From [Eubacterium] siraeum (GTDB taxonomy: Bacteria > Bacillota > Clostridia > Oscillospirales > Ruminococcaceae), in the NCBI GenBank assembly GCA_025150425.1, contig CP102281.1, positions 1,922,001 to 1,986,000 on the forward strand: a stretch of DNA of 64,000 nucleotides, given 5' to 3'. The position numbers were made by a program, and so were the translations under genes. The first letter of the stretch is position 1, and the number at the start of each line of letters is the position of its first letter. Shown here in pieces: positions 35,122-43,743 of this stretch. The notes below the pieces were generated by a model that saw only the letters and a program-made list of their open reading frames with translations, had not been told where the DNA came from and made no database searches.

Positions 35122-35346
35122 GTGTGGGGCTGTGAAATAGAGATGTGGCTTGAAAATGATGTATCATACAGCACAGAAAGTCGGAATCCCGATTATGAAG
35201 ACCCTTACCGGTTTGAATCGTCAATGGTTATTGAAGACGGTTTTATCTACTTCTATGATTGTGACGGTATCAGTCCCTCAAAGCTCAGCAACAAATATTG
35301 TTGGTTCAAAGCAAGAAAGGTCAAATACCACATTATTCCAGACTAA
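35122..35346 (+). CDS. Small hypothetical protein, possibly a fragment
   Basis: 74 codons from a GTG at 35122, not recognised. Aromatic- and acid-rich (PDYEDPYRFESSM, DGFIYFYDCDGISPSKL). There is no good ribosome binding site, so it may be the end of a decayed gene. A terminator follows at once. Confidence 0.4.
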   Translation: MWGCEIEMWLENDVSYSTESRNPDYEDPYRFESSMVIEDGFIYFYDCDGISPSKLSNKYCWFKARKVKYHIIPD

Positions 35347-35354
35347 AATAAGCA

Positions 35355-35386
35355 AATCCCTCCGAACCCAAAAGTCCGGAGGGATT
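35355..35386. terminator. Bidirectional terminator
   Basis: AATCCCTCCG and CGGAGGGATT form a stem, followed by TTTCACTG, between convergent genes. Confidence 0.8.
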
Positions 35387-35422
35387 TTCACTGTAAGGTA
35401 TATATTGATTTAACTTGCTGTC

Positions 35423-37330
35423 TTATGCGGTGGCTGTCTGACCGCCGTTCATATCGGGAGGATTGCCTCCGCCAAAGCCGCCATGATTATTACCGCCGGG
35501 ACGGTTACCTCCGCCAAAGCCGCCATTTCCTCCGTGCTGACCTCCGCCGAAGCCGCCGCCCATTCCGCTGCCGTAGATGTAGCCGGACATGGTGATCTCC
35601 TGCGTGCTGTCGCCTACCGTAAGTGTGTATGTTCCGTCCGATGTGATGTCGGGAGTGCTTATTACAACTGTCCGGAACGATACAGTGGGTGTAAACTCTG
35701 CAATTACGTTTCCGCTTGAATCGGTGAGCTTTACAGCTGTTCCTGCACTTGCGTTACCTGTGCTTGCAAGTATCGAACCTTGCGTTGACTCCGAGCCGAA
35801 GTTCATAGCCATACCGCTTGAGCCTGCCATAATTACCGTACCGCCTGTTATCACAGCGTTATTTTCATAATCAAGCGAGCCGTTACCATTGCTTGTAGGA
35901 CCGTATACATAAACCGTACCGCCCGATATTTCAATATCGCCGTTCGAGTCAAGTCCGTCGCCGCTTGCATTGACGTGTATTTCACCGCCTGTTATGGTGA
36001 TTTTAGCTTCGCTGTCGGCTGAGAATGAGTCGGGGCCGAAGCCTCCGCCCACGCCCTGATTGTCGCCGCCTGCGGCATTGATTCCATCGTCCGATGACGT
36101 AAGTGTTACCTTGCCGCCGCTGACCGTTACCGTCTGACCTTCAAGACCTTCATAGCATTTTGCGATGTTTATCTCGCCGCCGCTGACAACCGTGTTGTTG
36201 CCGGAGTGAATGCCGTCGTCGCCCGTGCTTATGTCAAGCGTACCGCCCGATACCGTAACGTCTGCGTTGCTGTGGATCGCATCGTCAAGCGTATCAATAT
36301 CAAACGTACCGCCCGATATTGTCAGCACACCGTCAGCCTTTATACCCTTATATGACTCGGTGCTGTCGCCTGTTGTCTTTTCGGACGAACCGCCTCCTGC
36401 CTTAAAGGTGAATGTTCCGTCCTTTATGTCAACAGTACCCGATGCATCAATGCAGTCATTGCCGCTTGTGATGTTCAGCGTACCGCCGGAAATATATACA
36501 TATCCCTTTTCGGTATCGTCTGTGTTTTCGCTGTGTATTCCGTCCGTTCCGGATGTAACGGTAATAATACCGCCTGCGATTCTTACGCTGTCCTTGCCCG
36601 AAAGGCCCTGTGATGCGGAGGTGATATTATATGTTCCGCCCGTTATCTTGAGGTCGTCCTTTGTTACAATGCCGTGCTTGCTTTCGCACTTTACGTTCAG
36701 AGTACCGCTGCCGTTGAAGGTTATATCCGATTTTGAGAATATCGCACCGTCAACGTTTGTTTCATCATCTGATGAAGCAAATTTGCCCGTGCTTGAAAGC
36801 GTGTTCTCTGTTCCTTTTACCGTTGTTATAAATACCTTGTCGGCATTTATAATATAAAGCGCCGCACTTTCCTCTTTAGTGATGCTTGCGTTATCAAGCA
36901 CAAGCTGTACCTTATCGCTGTCGCCGGCATTTACGATTATCTGACCCGTGAATGTTCCGCTGAGCTTATATGTTCCGGCTTTGGTTATTGTGACCGAGCC
37001 GTCTGCAACTGTTACAGAACTGTCTGAACAGCTTGCCGTACTGTCGCTGAGAGTTATATCTGTGCATTCCGAGTAATCGCCCGACAGATCACGGTCAGAG
37101 AACATATCGTCCGCTGTAAGCTGTTTATCGCTGTCAGAACCGCTGTCCGAAGTCTTACTGTCCGATACCGAACTTATATCTGTGGCTGAAGAAGCACTGT
37201 CAGAGCTGACGGTCGTACTGCTTTCAGCCTGTGATGCCTGCGAATCCGATGATGTGTTGTTATCGCACGATGTAAAGCATGAAACTATAAGCGCTGTAGC
37301 AATTGTTACAGCTAAGATTTTCTTTTTCAT
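35423..37330 (-). CDS. Carbohydrate-binding-type lipoprotein (DUF4353-like) with Gly-rich tail
   Basis: 635 residues. Lipoprotein signal peptide with lipobox Cys at about residue 23 (SCFTSC), a Ser/Asp-rich linker to about 75, then many right-handed beta-helix-like repeats with SGGTxxIxxGDDxIHS (e.g. TVSGGTLDISTGDDGIHSGN). The C-terminal 60 residues are Gly/Asn/His-rich (GGGFGGGQHGGNGGFGGG). Anchored outside the membrane. In Clostridia such proteins accompany DUF4956, VTC and often CotH genes, and here the first two are directly upstream. Function unproven; a structural or polymer-binding envelope role is an inference. Confidence 0.8.
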   Translation of the reverse strand: MKKKILAVTIATALIVSCFTSCDNNTSSDSQASQAESSTTVSSDSASSATDISSVSDSKTSDSGSDSDKQLTADDMFSDRDLSGDYSECTDITLSDSTASCSDSSVTVADGSVTITKAGTYKLSGTFTGQIIVNAGDSDKVQLVLDNASITKEESAALYIINADKVFITTVKGTENTLSSTGKFASSDDETNVDGAIFSKSDITFNGSGTLNVKCESKHGIVTKDDLKITGGTYNITSASQGLSGKDSVRIAGGIITVTSGTDGIHSENTDDTEKGYVYISGGTLNITSGNDCIDASGTVDIKDGTFTFKAGGGSSEKTTGDSTESYKGIKADGVLTISGGTFDIDTLDDAIHSNADVTVSGGTLDISTGDDGIHSGNNTVVSGGEINIAKCYEGLEGQTVTVSGGKVTLTSSDDGINAAGGDNQGVGGGFGPDSFSADSEAKITITGGEIHVNASGDGLDSNGDIEISGGTVYVYGPTSNGNGSLDYENNAVITGGTVIMAGSSGMAMNFGSESTQGSILASTGNASAGTAVKLTDSSGNVIAEFTPTVSFRTVVISTPDITSDGTYTLTVGDSTQEITMSGYIYGSGMGGGFGGGQHGGNGGFGGGNRPGGNNHGGFGGGNPPDMNGGQTATA

Positions 37331-37361
37331 AAAATTACCGCCTTTCGTATCATAACGTTTT

Positions 37362-38054
37362 TCAGAGCTGTTCCCTGCCGTCTGTACTTTGTGAAGTTAT
37401 GTTTATTTCAAGATTGCCGTTTCTGCATCTCAGCTCGTCTATCATCTGCTTTTCACAGCCTGCCTTGCCGAGCGTGATGTTATAGGTCAGCTTGTTGAGG
37501 CTGCCGAGATTCGTTGTTTTTACCTGAATCATTTTGTACTGCGATAAGTACTTTACAAATATATCGTCAAATATTCCCGCATATTCAAGGTCCTCCGGAA
37601 CGGTTATATGCAGTACCCTGTCAAACTCGTTTTTCTTTGATTCTCCGAAGGGGGCAGCGGTAAGCACTATGTTTGCAACTCCCATTATCACCGCAAAGAT
37701 AAGAGCGTACAGCGGATAGCCCATTCCGCACGCAAGTCCTACCGCCATTGCAAGAAATATTGAGCCTATTTCCTTTGCCGTACCCGGTACAGAACGGAAT
37801 CTTACAAGAGAAAAGGTTCCCGCTACCGCAACGCCTGCGCCTATCGAACCGCTCACCATCATAATCACTATGCTGACTATCGCAGGAAGTGTGGCAAGAG
37901 TGATAACAAAGCTCTTTGTGTATTTGTTTTTGTACATATACATAAAAGCCATCGCTATTCCAAGTACCAGCGCCGAGCCTACGCCGATAAGAAAGCCGCC
38001 CAGTGTTATATCAGCCGTACTGCTGAAAATTCCTTGTATTACCGTATCAAACAT
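37362..38054 (-). CDS. DUF4956 membrane protein
   Basis: 230 residues. Four membrane helices in the first 140 residues, with GTFSLVRFRSVPGTAKEIGS and FLAMAVGLACGMGY between them, the family signature. The C-terminal 80 residues are soluble. It overlaps the VTC-domain gene by 8 bases, so translation is coupled. Family members nearly always travel with VTC-domain and CotH or DUF4353 genes; the biochemical role is unknown. Confidence 0.87.
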   Translation of the reverse strand: MFDTVIQGIFSSTADITLGGFLIGVGSALVLGIAMAFMYMYKNKYTKSFVITLATLPAIVSIVIMMVSGSIGAGVAVAGTFSLVRFRSVPGTAKEIGSIFLAMAVGLACGMGYPLYALIFAVIMGVANIVLTAAPFGESKKNEFDRVLHITVPEDLEYAGIFDDIFVKYLSQYKMIQVKTTNLGSLNKLTYNITLGKAGCEKQMIDELRCRNGNLEINITSQSTDGREQL

Positions 38055-38787
38055 TTACCGTTACCTCACTTTTTACTTTTTTCGTTCTTATGCCCATGCT
38101 TCGTCTGAGCATTGTCATATATGCCATTCCGTATTTTGAAAACGATGTCTGCTTTATACCGCCCTGTGCAAGAAGCTCTGCCAGCCATAAAGGCATCGAG
38201 CCTGCCGCTTTTATTTCCATCAGCGAATATCCTCTGTCAAGAATCTGCTCACCGTACGGCTCGACTTTAAGGTCAATATCTTCCGTTCTCCAACGTATGT
38301 TGCGGTCAAACGTAATTCTTAAATCCGAATCGTCCGCTCCGAAATATGCCGTTCTGTCGTAGCAAAGATAGACAGCAGGGAAAATGTCACCGTAAAAGTC
38401 AAGAAAATAGTTGATCTCCTTTGCTATCTGGCTGTTTTCGGGAAGTCTTTCGCCGTTTTCGAGAATCTCCTGCGCATCATCGCAGTTGAGCGATATACGG
38501 CGCTTGTAGACGATGCCCTTGTATTTTTTCTTTAACTCAAGAAAAACCTTTTCATCCTTTGACGCAGTACCGTAGCTGCGAAGCCTTAGCTTCTCCTTGT
38601 AAACGGGCTTTTCAAGCGATCTTCTTATAAGCCTGAAGTCAGGGGTATCATAGTAGATGTTGCATATCGTGCTTTCGCCGTGTTCGTCGGGAATCATATA
38701 CCGTGCGAATTCGCTTTCGATAAACTCCCTTTGCCCAGCGCTCACAAGATATTTAAGCTCGTGACGTTTAAAAATGCTTTTATCCAT
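38047..38787 (-). CDS. VTC-domain (polyphosphate-polymerase-like) protein
   Basis: 246 residues forming a triphosphate-tunnel fold: KRHELKYLVSAGQREFIE, STICNIYYDTPDF, KEKLRLRSYG, VFLELKKKYKGIVYKRR, LRITFDRNIRW and MEIKAAGSMPLWL supply the alternating Lys/Arg/Glu residues that line the tunnel in yeast Vtc4. Unlike Vtc4 it has no SPX domain or membrane segment; the DUF4956 partner may provide membrane attachment. The start follows GAAAGGAATGAG and it is the first gene of the three-gene minus-strand operon. Polyphosphate synthesis is likely by fold but untested for this subgroup. Confidence 0.87.
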   Translation of the reverse strand: MDKSIFKRHELKYLVSAGQREFIESEFARYMIPDEHGESTICNIYYDTPDFRLIRRSLEKPVYKEKLRLRSYGTASKDEKVFLELKKKYKGIVYKRRISLNCDDAQEILENGERLPENSQIAKEINYFLDFYGDIFPAVYLCYDRTAYFGADDSDLRITFDRNIRWRTEDIDLKVEPYGEQILDRGYSLMEIKAAGSMPLWLAELLAQGGIKQTSFSKYGMAYMTMLRRSMGIRTKKVKSEVTVNV

Positions 38788-38971
38788 TTATCTCATTCCT
38801 TTCGGTTTCTTTTGGGTGTTGTTCTTTGTCTGTGCTGTAATGATAACTCTTTTGCCTTAAAGAAACCTTAGAGAGTTTTACAAAAACTTTACAAAACGGT
38901 GAAAGTATTCTGAAATCGTCATTTTAATACGAAATTACGGCTGTGATATTATTGCGTATGTTTCAAGGCTC

Positions 38972-39000
38972 TTGATTTTTCGCTTGAATTATGAGATAAT
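38972..39000 (+). promoter_or_regulatory. Promoter of the pseudo-ATPase/DUF368 operon
   Basis: TTGATT, 17 bases, GATAAT, about 80 bases before the start codon. Confidence 0.6.
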
Positions 39001-39079
39001 ATAAAATAGGAAAGTTTATCCGAACCGCCGCAGACGGTTCGGAACGGGAAATAAAACGACAGATAAAGAAAAGAGAAAT

Positions 39080-41548
39080 ATGGCACAGTTTTTAAATTTC
39101 AAGGGAGATTATAATGGCCTCAGCGAAAAGAAAGCCTCTGATAATCTCAATATGTACGGAAATAATATTTTTACAGAAACCGAAGACAAGAGCTTCAAAG
39201 CGTATCACTACCTGCTTGACCCCACGGCAGTTCTGCTGTTGATCTCAGGCTTACTTCAGATATTTACATTGTCGCAGTATGTCACAGGCATAATGTGCAT
39301 AATAATGGCGATAGCACAGACGGTTACGCTTTGTGTGATATGCCAGAAAAATAACGAAAATATCCGTAACCGTACCCTGTCCGCAAAGATGAAATACAGA
39401 GTGGTGCGTGACGGGATATTACAGCTTATTCCGGCGGCGGAGCTTGTTCCGGATGATATAATAATTGTTCAGGGAGGAGAAATAGTTCCTGCGGACGCAC
39501 ATATACTTGAGTATGTCGGACTTACAGTTGACGAGAGCAGATTTACAGGCGACAATACCCCTGTGCAAAAGCATGACGGTGCGGACCCGAAGGCGACCGG
39601 ACTTAAGAAAAGCTGTATATATGCAGGTACAAGAGTGCTTAACGGCTCTGCTGTAGCGAGAGTAGTGGCAACGGGTGAAGATACATACAGAGCAAGACAA
39701 GGTGAAAAGCACGGAAAAGCGGCAGATCCGAATTTCTCACGCTATGAGAAAACCTGCGTCAAACTGAGGCTTCCGCTTGCGGTAGCGGCAATACTGCTTT
39801 GCGTTATCGGCACTCTGTCACAGATTTTAACAGGAAGAACAGACAATGTAACAGGCGTTATCGTCAGTGCTTGCGGTTGGCTTATATGTATGTTTATGCC
39901 GTTTGTAGAGCTGTATATAAGAATGTACAATATGAATTTTGTACGCCGTGCCGAGCTAAAGGGGGCTGTCATAAAAAATCTTACCGTTCCCGAAAAGCTC
40001 AACAGCCTGTCCGTGCTTGTCATTGATAAATCCGCTGTTGTAGCGCCTAATACACTTGAGGTTGCAGGAGTATACAGCAAGGATACAGACCTTATGACAA
40101 CGGTAACGGTGCTTGCGTGCGATAAGGACGAACCGACACTTGCAGAGCAGGCATTCCTGCTTAATGCGGCTCTGGGCGGAACCGATGTGGCAACGGTAAA
40201 AAGAAACGAACTTACAGCACAGTTCCCTTATAACGATGCCGACAGAATAGGCGGAAATATCTATAATATGGGCGGAACTCATCTTGTGTGCGTAAAGGGC
40301 GCTGTAGAAAAGGTGACAGGCCTTTGCAATATGAGCCCCGAAGAAATGTTCAGAATAACCGCTCGTGCGGCGGCTCTTGCAAAACGTGGACTTGAAGTGT
40401 GGACGGTTGCGTATTATATAATACCTGAGGGCGAAGAAATACCCAAGAGCCTTTACGCAGTGCAATATAATTATATGGGGCTTGTGTCTTTTATGAATGC
40501 GACAAGAGATATGATACCTCTTGCATTGCAGGGCTGCAAAAGAGCGGGAGTAAGGCTTGTGCTGACTTCCTCTGACAGCCCCGAAACAGCAAGCTCAATG
40601 GGCAAAAAAATAGGACTTTCAGACGCAGGAATGATTTCCGGAGATGAAATAGCAGAAAGCACTGTAACGGGAGAACCGCTTGATTATAAGAAGGCTGAGA
40701 TATTCTGCCGTGTAAATGCGGCTCAGCGTGTGGATATTATAGAAAAGCTGAAGGAAGCGGGCGAAACAGTAGCAACTGTGGGTTACAGCGACAGCGATTA
40801 CGACCTTGTCGCCCATGCAGATCTCGGCATAACATCGCTCGAAAATACGACAGGAAGCGTTTATGAGGCGAGCGGGCTTATCGTCCGTGACGATAATTTC
40901 TCATCGGTCGTTGAAATGATAAAAGAGGCAAGACAGCTTCACAGAAACATCAAGCGCTGTATATTTATTCTCCTGTCAACGCTTATAGCGTTTGCCTGCA
41001 CTTCTCTTGCCGATATGATAACGGGATACGGTATAATTACCCCTATGCTTGCGGCTGTTCTTACAGCGGCAGTGATACCTCTTTGCTGTACCGGCTTCAG
41101 AAACGTAAAATCGGATATTAAGGGTAATATGACCCCGTCGGGCTTCATTTCGCAGGGAAAGCCGGATAAGAAATTCTTTATAAGAAGTGCTGTTTGCGGA
41201 CTTATCTGCGGTGCAATATCCGCTCTGTTCCTCACTCTTGCAGGAGGGGTTATGTCTGCACAGCAGGTTTCATCGGTAATGCTTACACTTCTCACGGTTA
41301 TGACAGGCGCAATGTGTCTTGTTGTCACAGACAAACGTACAGGAGCATTCAAAAACGGAGCAATACCGAAATATATGACGGTTACAGCAGCGGTTACATC
41401 GGTAACGTCTATACTGTTGCCGTATATTCCGTTTATAAACTCGCTGTTTGGCTTTGCGGTGCCGAATCCGCTTGCAAGCATAGCAGCAGTGCTTGCAGGA
41501 GTCACTCTTCCCGCAGGGCTTCAGATAAAGAAATACCTCAACAAATAA
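39080..41548 (+). CDS. Degenerate P-type ATPase (predicted pseudoenzyme)
   Basis: 822 residues with full P2-type ATPase architecture: N-terminal cation-ATPase segment, paired membrane helices, A domain, P and N domains, C-terminal helices. Key motifs are altered: TGES is TGDN (157-160), the phosphorylation motif DKTGT is DKSAV (316-320), TGD is SSD (497-499), and GDGxND is GYSxSD (569-574). FxRVxPxQK reads FCRVNAAQR. The N-domain KGA (406-408) and Asp316 remain. The frame is long and intact, so the protein is probably made and selected for. It precedes a DUF368 gene by 21 bases in one operon. It probably cannot pump ions; a regulatory or scaffold role is an inference. Confidence 0.8.
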   Translation: MAQFLNFKGDYNGLSEKKASDNLNMYGNNIFTETEDKSFKAYHYLLDPTAVLLLISGLLQIFTLSQYVTGIMCIIMAIAQTVTLCVICQKNNENIRNRTLSAKMKYRVVRDGILQLIPAAELVPDDIIIVQGGEIVPADAHILEYVGLTVDESRFTGDNTPVQKHDGADPKATGLKKSCIYAGTRVLNGSAVARVVATGEDTYRARQGEKHGKAADPNFSRYEKTCVKLRLPLAVAAILLCVIGTLSQILTGRTDNVTGVIVSACGWLICMFMPFVELYIRMYNMNFVRRAELKGAVIKNLTVPEKLNSLSVLVIDKSAVVAPNTLEVAGVYSKDTDLMTTVTVLACDKDEPTLAEQAFLLNAALGGTDVATVKRNELTAQFPYNDADRIGGNIYNMGGTHLVCVKGAVEKVTGLCNMSPEEMFRITARAAALAKRGLEVWTVAYYIIPEGEEIPKSLYAVQYNYMGLVSFMNATRDMIPLALQGCKRAGVRLVLTSSDSPETASSMGKKIGLSDAGMISGDEIAESTVTGEPLDYKKAEIFCRVNAAQRVDIIEKLKEAGETVATVGYSDSDYDLVAHADLGITSLENTTGSVYEASGLIVRDDNFSSVVEMIKEARQLHRNIKRCIFILLSTLIAFACTSLADMITGYGIITPMLAAVLTAAVIPLCCTGFRNVKSDIKGNMTPSGFISQGKPDKKFFIRSAVCGLICGAISALFLTLAGGVMSAQQVSSVMLTLLTVMTGAMCLVVTDKRTGAFKNGAIPKYMTVTAAVTSVTSILLPYIPFINSLFGFAVPNPLASIAAVLAGVTLPAGLQIKKYLNK

Positions 41549-41569
41549 GAACATAAGTAAGGAGTAAAT

Positions 41570-42667
41570 ATGATCTCACATTTACTGAATATCGTTTACG
41601 GTATCGTATTCGGCGTGGCAAATGTTATACCGGGTGTAAGCGGCGGAACTATGATGGTGGTTTTCGGCGTGTATGACAAGGTGGTAGACGTGCTGACGTT
41701 GAAATTGTCGGCTATCAAAAAGAACATCAGATTCATCGTCTTTTTCGGAATCGGCGCCGTTATCGGTATACTCGGCTTTTCGTTTGTGATAACGTGGCTG
41801 TTTGATAACTTCCCTGTGGCAACGAATATGTTCTTTATGGGACTTATCATCGGCAGTATCCCGCTTATTTACAGGAATATGACCGTCGGCGGCAGAAAAA
41901 TCACGCCGAAATGCCTTTTTGCATTTATTCCCGCACTTGCGCTGGTGGTAGGAATGACTTATATAAATAAGCTTCCCCAGAACGAGAGCTTCACTGTCAA
42001 TGCTGTTCATAACGCCACTGACTGCACGGTGACTATCACAAACAACGGCTCTTATGATATTAAATCAAACTGGCAGTTAAAGGTCAACGGCAAGGTAGAA
42101 GGAGAACTTACCGGCTGTGTTGTAAAGAAATCCTCAGCCGATACCACCGTCCTCACAGGAACGGAAAACAGCGCTATCGCAAAGGGTGAGAGCATTACGC
42201 TCACTCTCCCCGAAAGCACTGATATTGATTCAATACAGACCGACAGCTTCACCTATACCTATAAGATGAATCCTGTGCTGTTCATAACGCTTCTGCTCGG
42301 AGTTACCGTGGCGGCTGTAGCTATGATAATCCCCGGTGTCAGCGGTTCGTTTGTAATGGTACTGCTCGGTTTATACACCACGGTCATCGGTGCAATAAAG
42401 AGCCTTGACTTTATGATACTGATACCGACAGCTATCGGTGTCTTTATCGGCATTGTATTTGGTGCAAAGCTGATTTCGGCGCTTATGAAGCGCTATTCTC
42501 TGCTTGTTTACAGTGCAATTATGGGACTTGTAATAGGTTCACTGTATGCTGTGTTCCCTGACGGCTTCGGCTTCAACCTTGAAACACTCGCAGGTGTAGC
42601 AGCCCTTATTGTAGGCGGAGCGATAGCTGTGCTTGTAGGAAAGAATACAGAAGTAGAACAGCAGTAA
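41570..42667 (+). CDS. DUF368 protein, PopT-type undecaprenyl phosphate translocase, with inserted beta domain
   Basis: 365 residues. Two halves each carry the DUF368 hallmark, IPGVSGG at 20-26 and IPGVSGS at 254-260, within hydrophobic segments. DUF368 proteins (PopT) return the lipid carrier C55-P across the membrane. Between the halves, residues about 138-232 form a polar beta-rich insert (TVTITNNGSYDIKSNWQLKV, AIAKGESITLTLP) with two Cys, resembling CBM2-like or Ig-like sandwich domains and absent from the DUF368 proteins I know. The start follows GTAAGGAG. In operon with the pseudo-ATPase. Confidence 0.85.
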   Translation: MISHLLNIVYGIVFGVANVIPGVSGGTMMVVFGVYDKVVDVLTLKLSAIKKNIRFIVFFGIGAVIGILGFSFVITWLFDNFPVATNMFFMGLIIGSIPLIYRNMTVGGRKITPKCLFAFIPALALVVGMTYINKLPQNESFTVNAVHNATDCTVTITNNGSYDIKSNWQLKVNGKVEGELTGCVVKKSSADTTVLTGTENSAIAKGESITLTLPESTDIDSIQTDSFTYTYKMNPVLFITLLLGVTVAAVAMIIPGVSGSFVMVLLGLYTTVIGAIKSLDFMILIPTAIGVFIGIVFGAKLISALMKRYSLLVYSAIMGLVIGSLYAVFPDGFGFNLETLAGVAALIVGGAIAVLVGKNTEVEQQ

Positions 42668-42688
42668 CGCTGTCAAAAGAACAGAAAT

Positions 42689-42723
42689 ATATCCGTCGGC
42701 TCGAAAACGGTCGGCGGATATTT
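42689..42723 (+). terminator. Terminator after DUF368 gene
   Basis: ATATCCG...CGGATAT stem with inner pairs CGGC/GTCG, followed by TTGTTTT. Confidence 0.65.
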
Positions 42724-42752
42724 GTTTTACCTCGTTTTGCTTTTATACGAGG

Positions 42753-42781
42753 TTGACCTGTAGGCAAAATCGGGGTATAAT
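42753..42781 (+). promoter_or_regulatory. Promoter of the CmpB-family gene
   Basis: TTGACC, 17 bases, TATAAT. Confidence 0.8.
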
Positions 42782-42805
42782 ATAATAAAAAACTGCGAGG
42801 TAATA

Positions 42806-43702
42806 ATGGAGTACTTTTACGACCTTTTGTTCTATTTTGCAATATACTCGTTTGCCGGCTGGTGCGGAGAGGTTGTCTTTGCAACTGTGCGGCACGGAAA
42901 GTTTGTAAACCGTGGAATGCTGCACGGCGCTTATTGTCCTATATACGGCTTCGGGCTGATAACGGTCATCGTCTGCCTTACCCCGATAAAAGATTCATGG
43001 CTGCTGCTTTTTGCCGGCTCTGCCGTTCTTACGACCGTGCTTGAATTTATAACGGGCTTTGTGCTTGATAAGCTATTCGGCAGACGCTGGTGGGACTACA
43101 GCGACAAGAAGTTCAACATCGGCGGTTACATCTGTCCGCAGTTCACGGTTGTGTGGGGGCTTGCCTGCCTGCTTATAATGAAGGTGGTACAGCCTGCGAT
43201 AGCTTTTGCCGTAGGGCTTATCTGGAAGCCTGTCGGCATAGCGGCACTGTGCCTGTTCTATGCGGCAATAATAACAGACGTTATACTGACCTTCCCCGAG
43301 GTAAAGAAGCTGAGGAACGAAATCAGGCTTATAGACGACCTTGAAAAACAGCTTACCGCCGTATCCGACGCTATCGGTTCAGATTTGTCCGATAAGACTG
43401 CGCAGGCTGTGGAATTTACAAAGGAACACAGAATCACAGCGGAAGAAATGCAAAGAAAGGCGGATATGTTCAAAGCTAAGCTGGAAACAGCCTCAGACAG
43501 CGCTAAACAACGTAATTCGGAACGCCTGAGTGAATTAAAGGGCAATGCTTCGGAACGCAGGGAGGAGCTTACAGCACGCTTTAACGAGCTTAACGAAAAG
43601 CTGTCAGAGCTTAAAGCAAAGCATAAACGTCTTTACAAGGCATTCCCGTCACTTAAATACGGCAGAAAAAAGCTGAAAAAAGTAATTTCAAAAAAGAAGT
43701 AA
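42806..43702 (+). CDS. Putative ABC transporter permease family protein (ABC_trans_CmpB) with coiled-coil tail
   Basis: 298 residues. Five or six membrane helices in the first 170 residues with AIYSFAGWCGEVVFATVRHGKF split across FAGWCGEV and GKFVNRGMLHGAYCPIYGFG, the hallmark of PF06541. Despite the family name no transport function has been shown. Residues 175-280 are highly charged and helical, probably coiled coil. The start follows GCGAGGTAA. Monocistronic, with its own promoter and terminator. Confidence 0.83.
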   Translation: MEYFYDLLFYFAIYSFAGWCGEVVFATVRHGKFVNRGMLHGAYCPIYGFGLITVIVCLTPIKDSWLLLFAGSAVLTTVLEFITGFVLDKLFGRRWWDYSDKKFNIGGYICPQFTVVWGLACLLIMKVVQPAIAFAVGLIWKPVGIAALCLFYAAIITDVILTFPEVKKLRNEIRLIDDLEKQLTAVSDAIGSDLSDKTAQAVEFTKEHRITAEEMQRKADMFKAKLETASDSAKQRNSERLSELKGNASERREELTARFNELNEKLSELKAKHKRLYKAFPSLKYGRKKLKKVISKKK

Positions 43703-43703
43703 T

Positions 43704-43742
43704 CAAAGAGCCGTCGGTCTTTTTCAGTCCGACGGCTCTTTT
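43704..43742. terminator. Bidirectional terminator
   Basis: AAAGAGCCGTCGG paired with CCGACGGCTCTTT, T-rich on both sides, between convergent genes. Confidence 0.85.
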
Positions 43743-43743
43743 C

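Noticed and set aside
42725-42753. Second hairpin ACCTCG...CGAGGT before the CmpB gene as an operator
   Set aside because: Short stem next to a terminator and overlapping the promoter start only marginally; no second copy found in the window.
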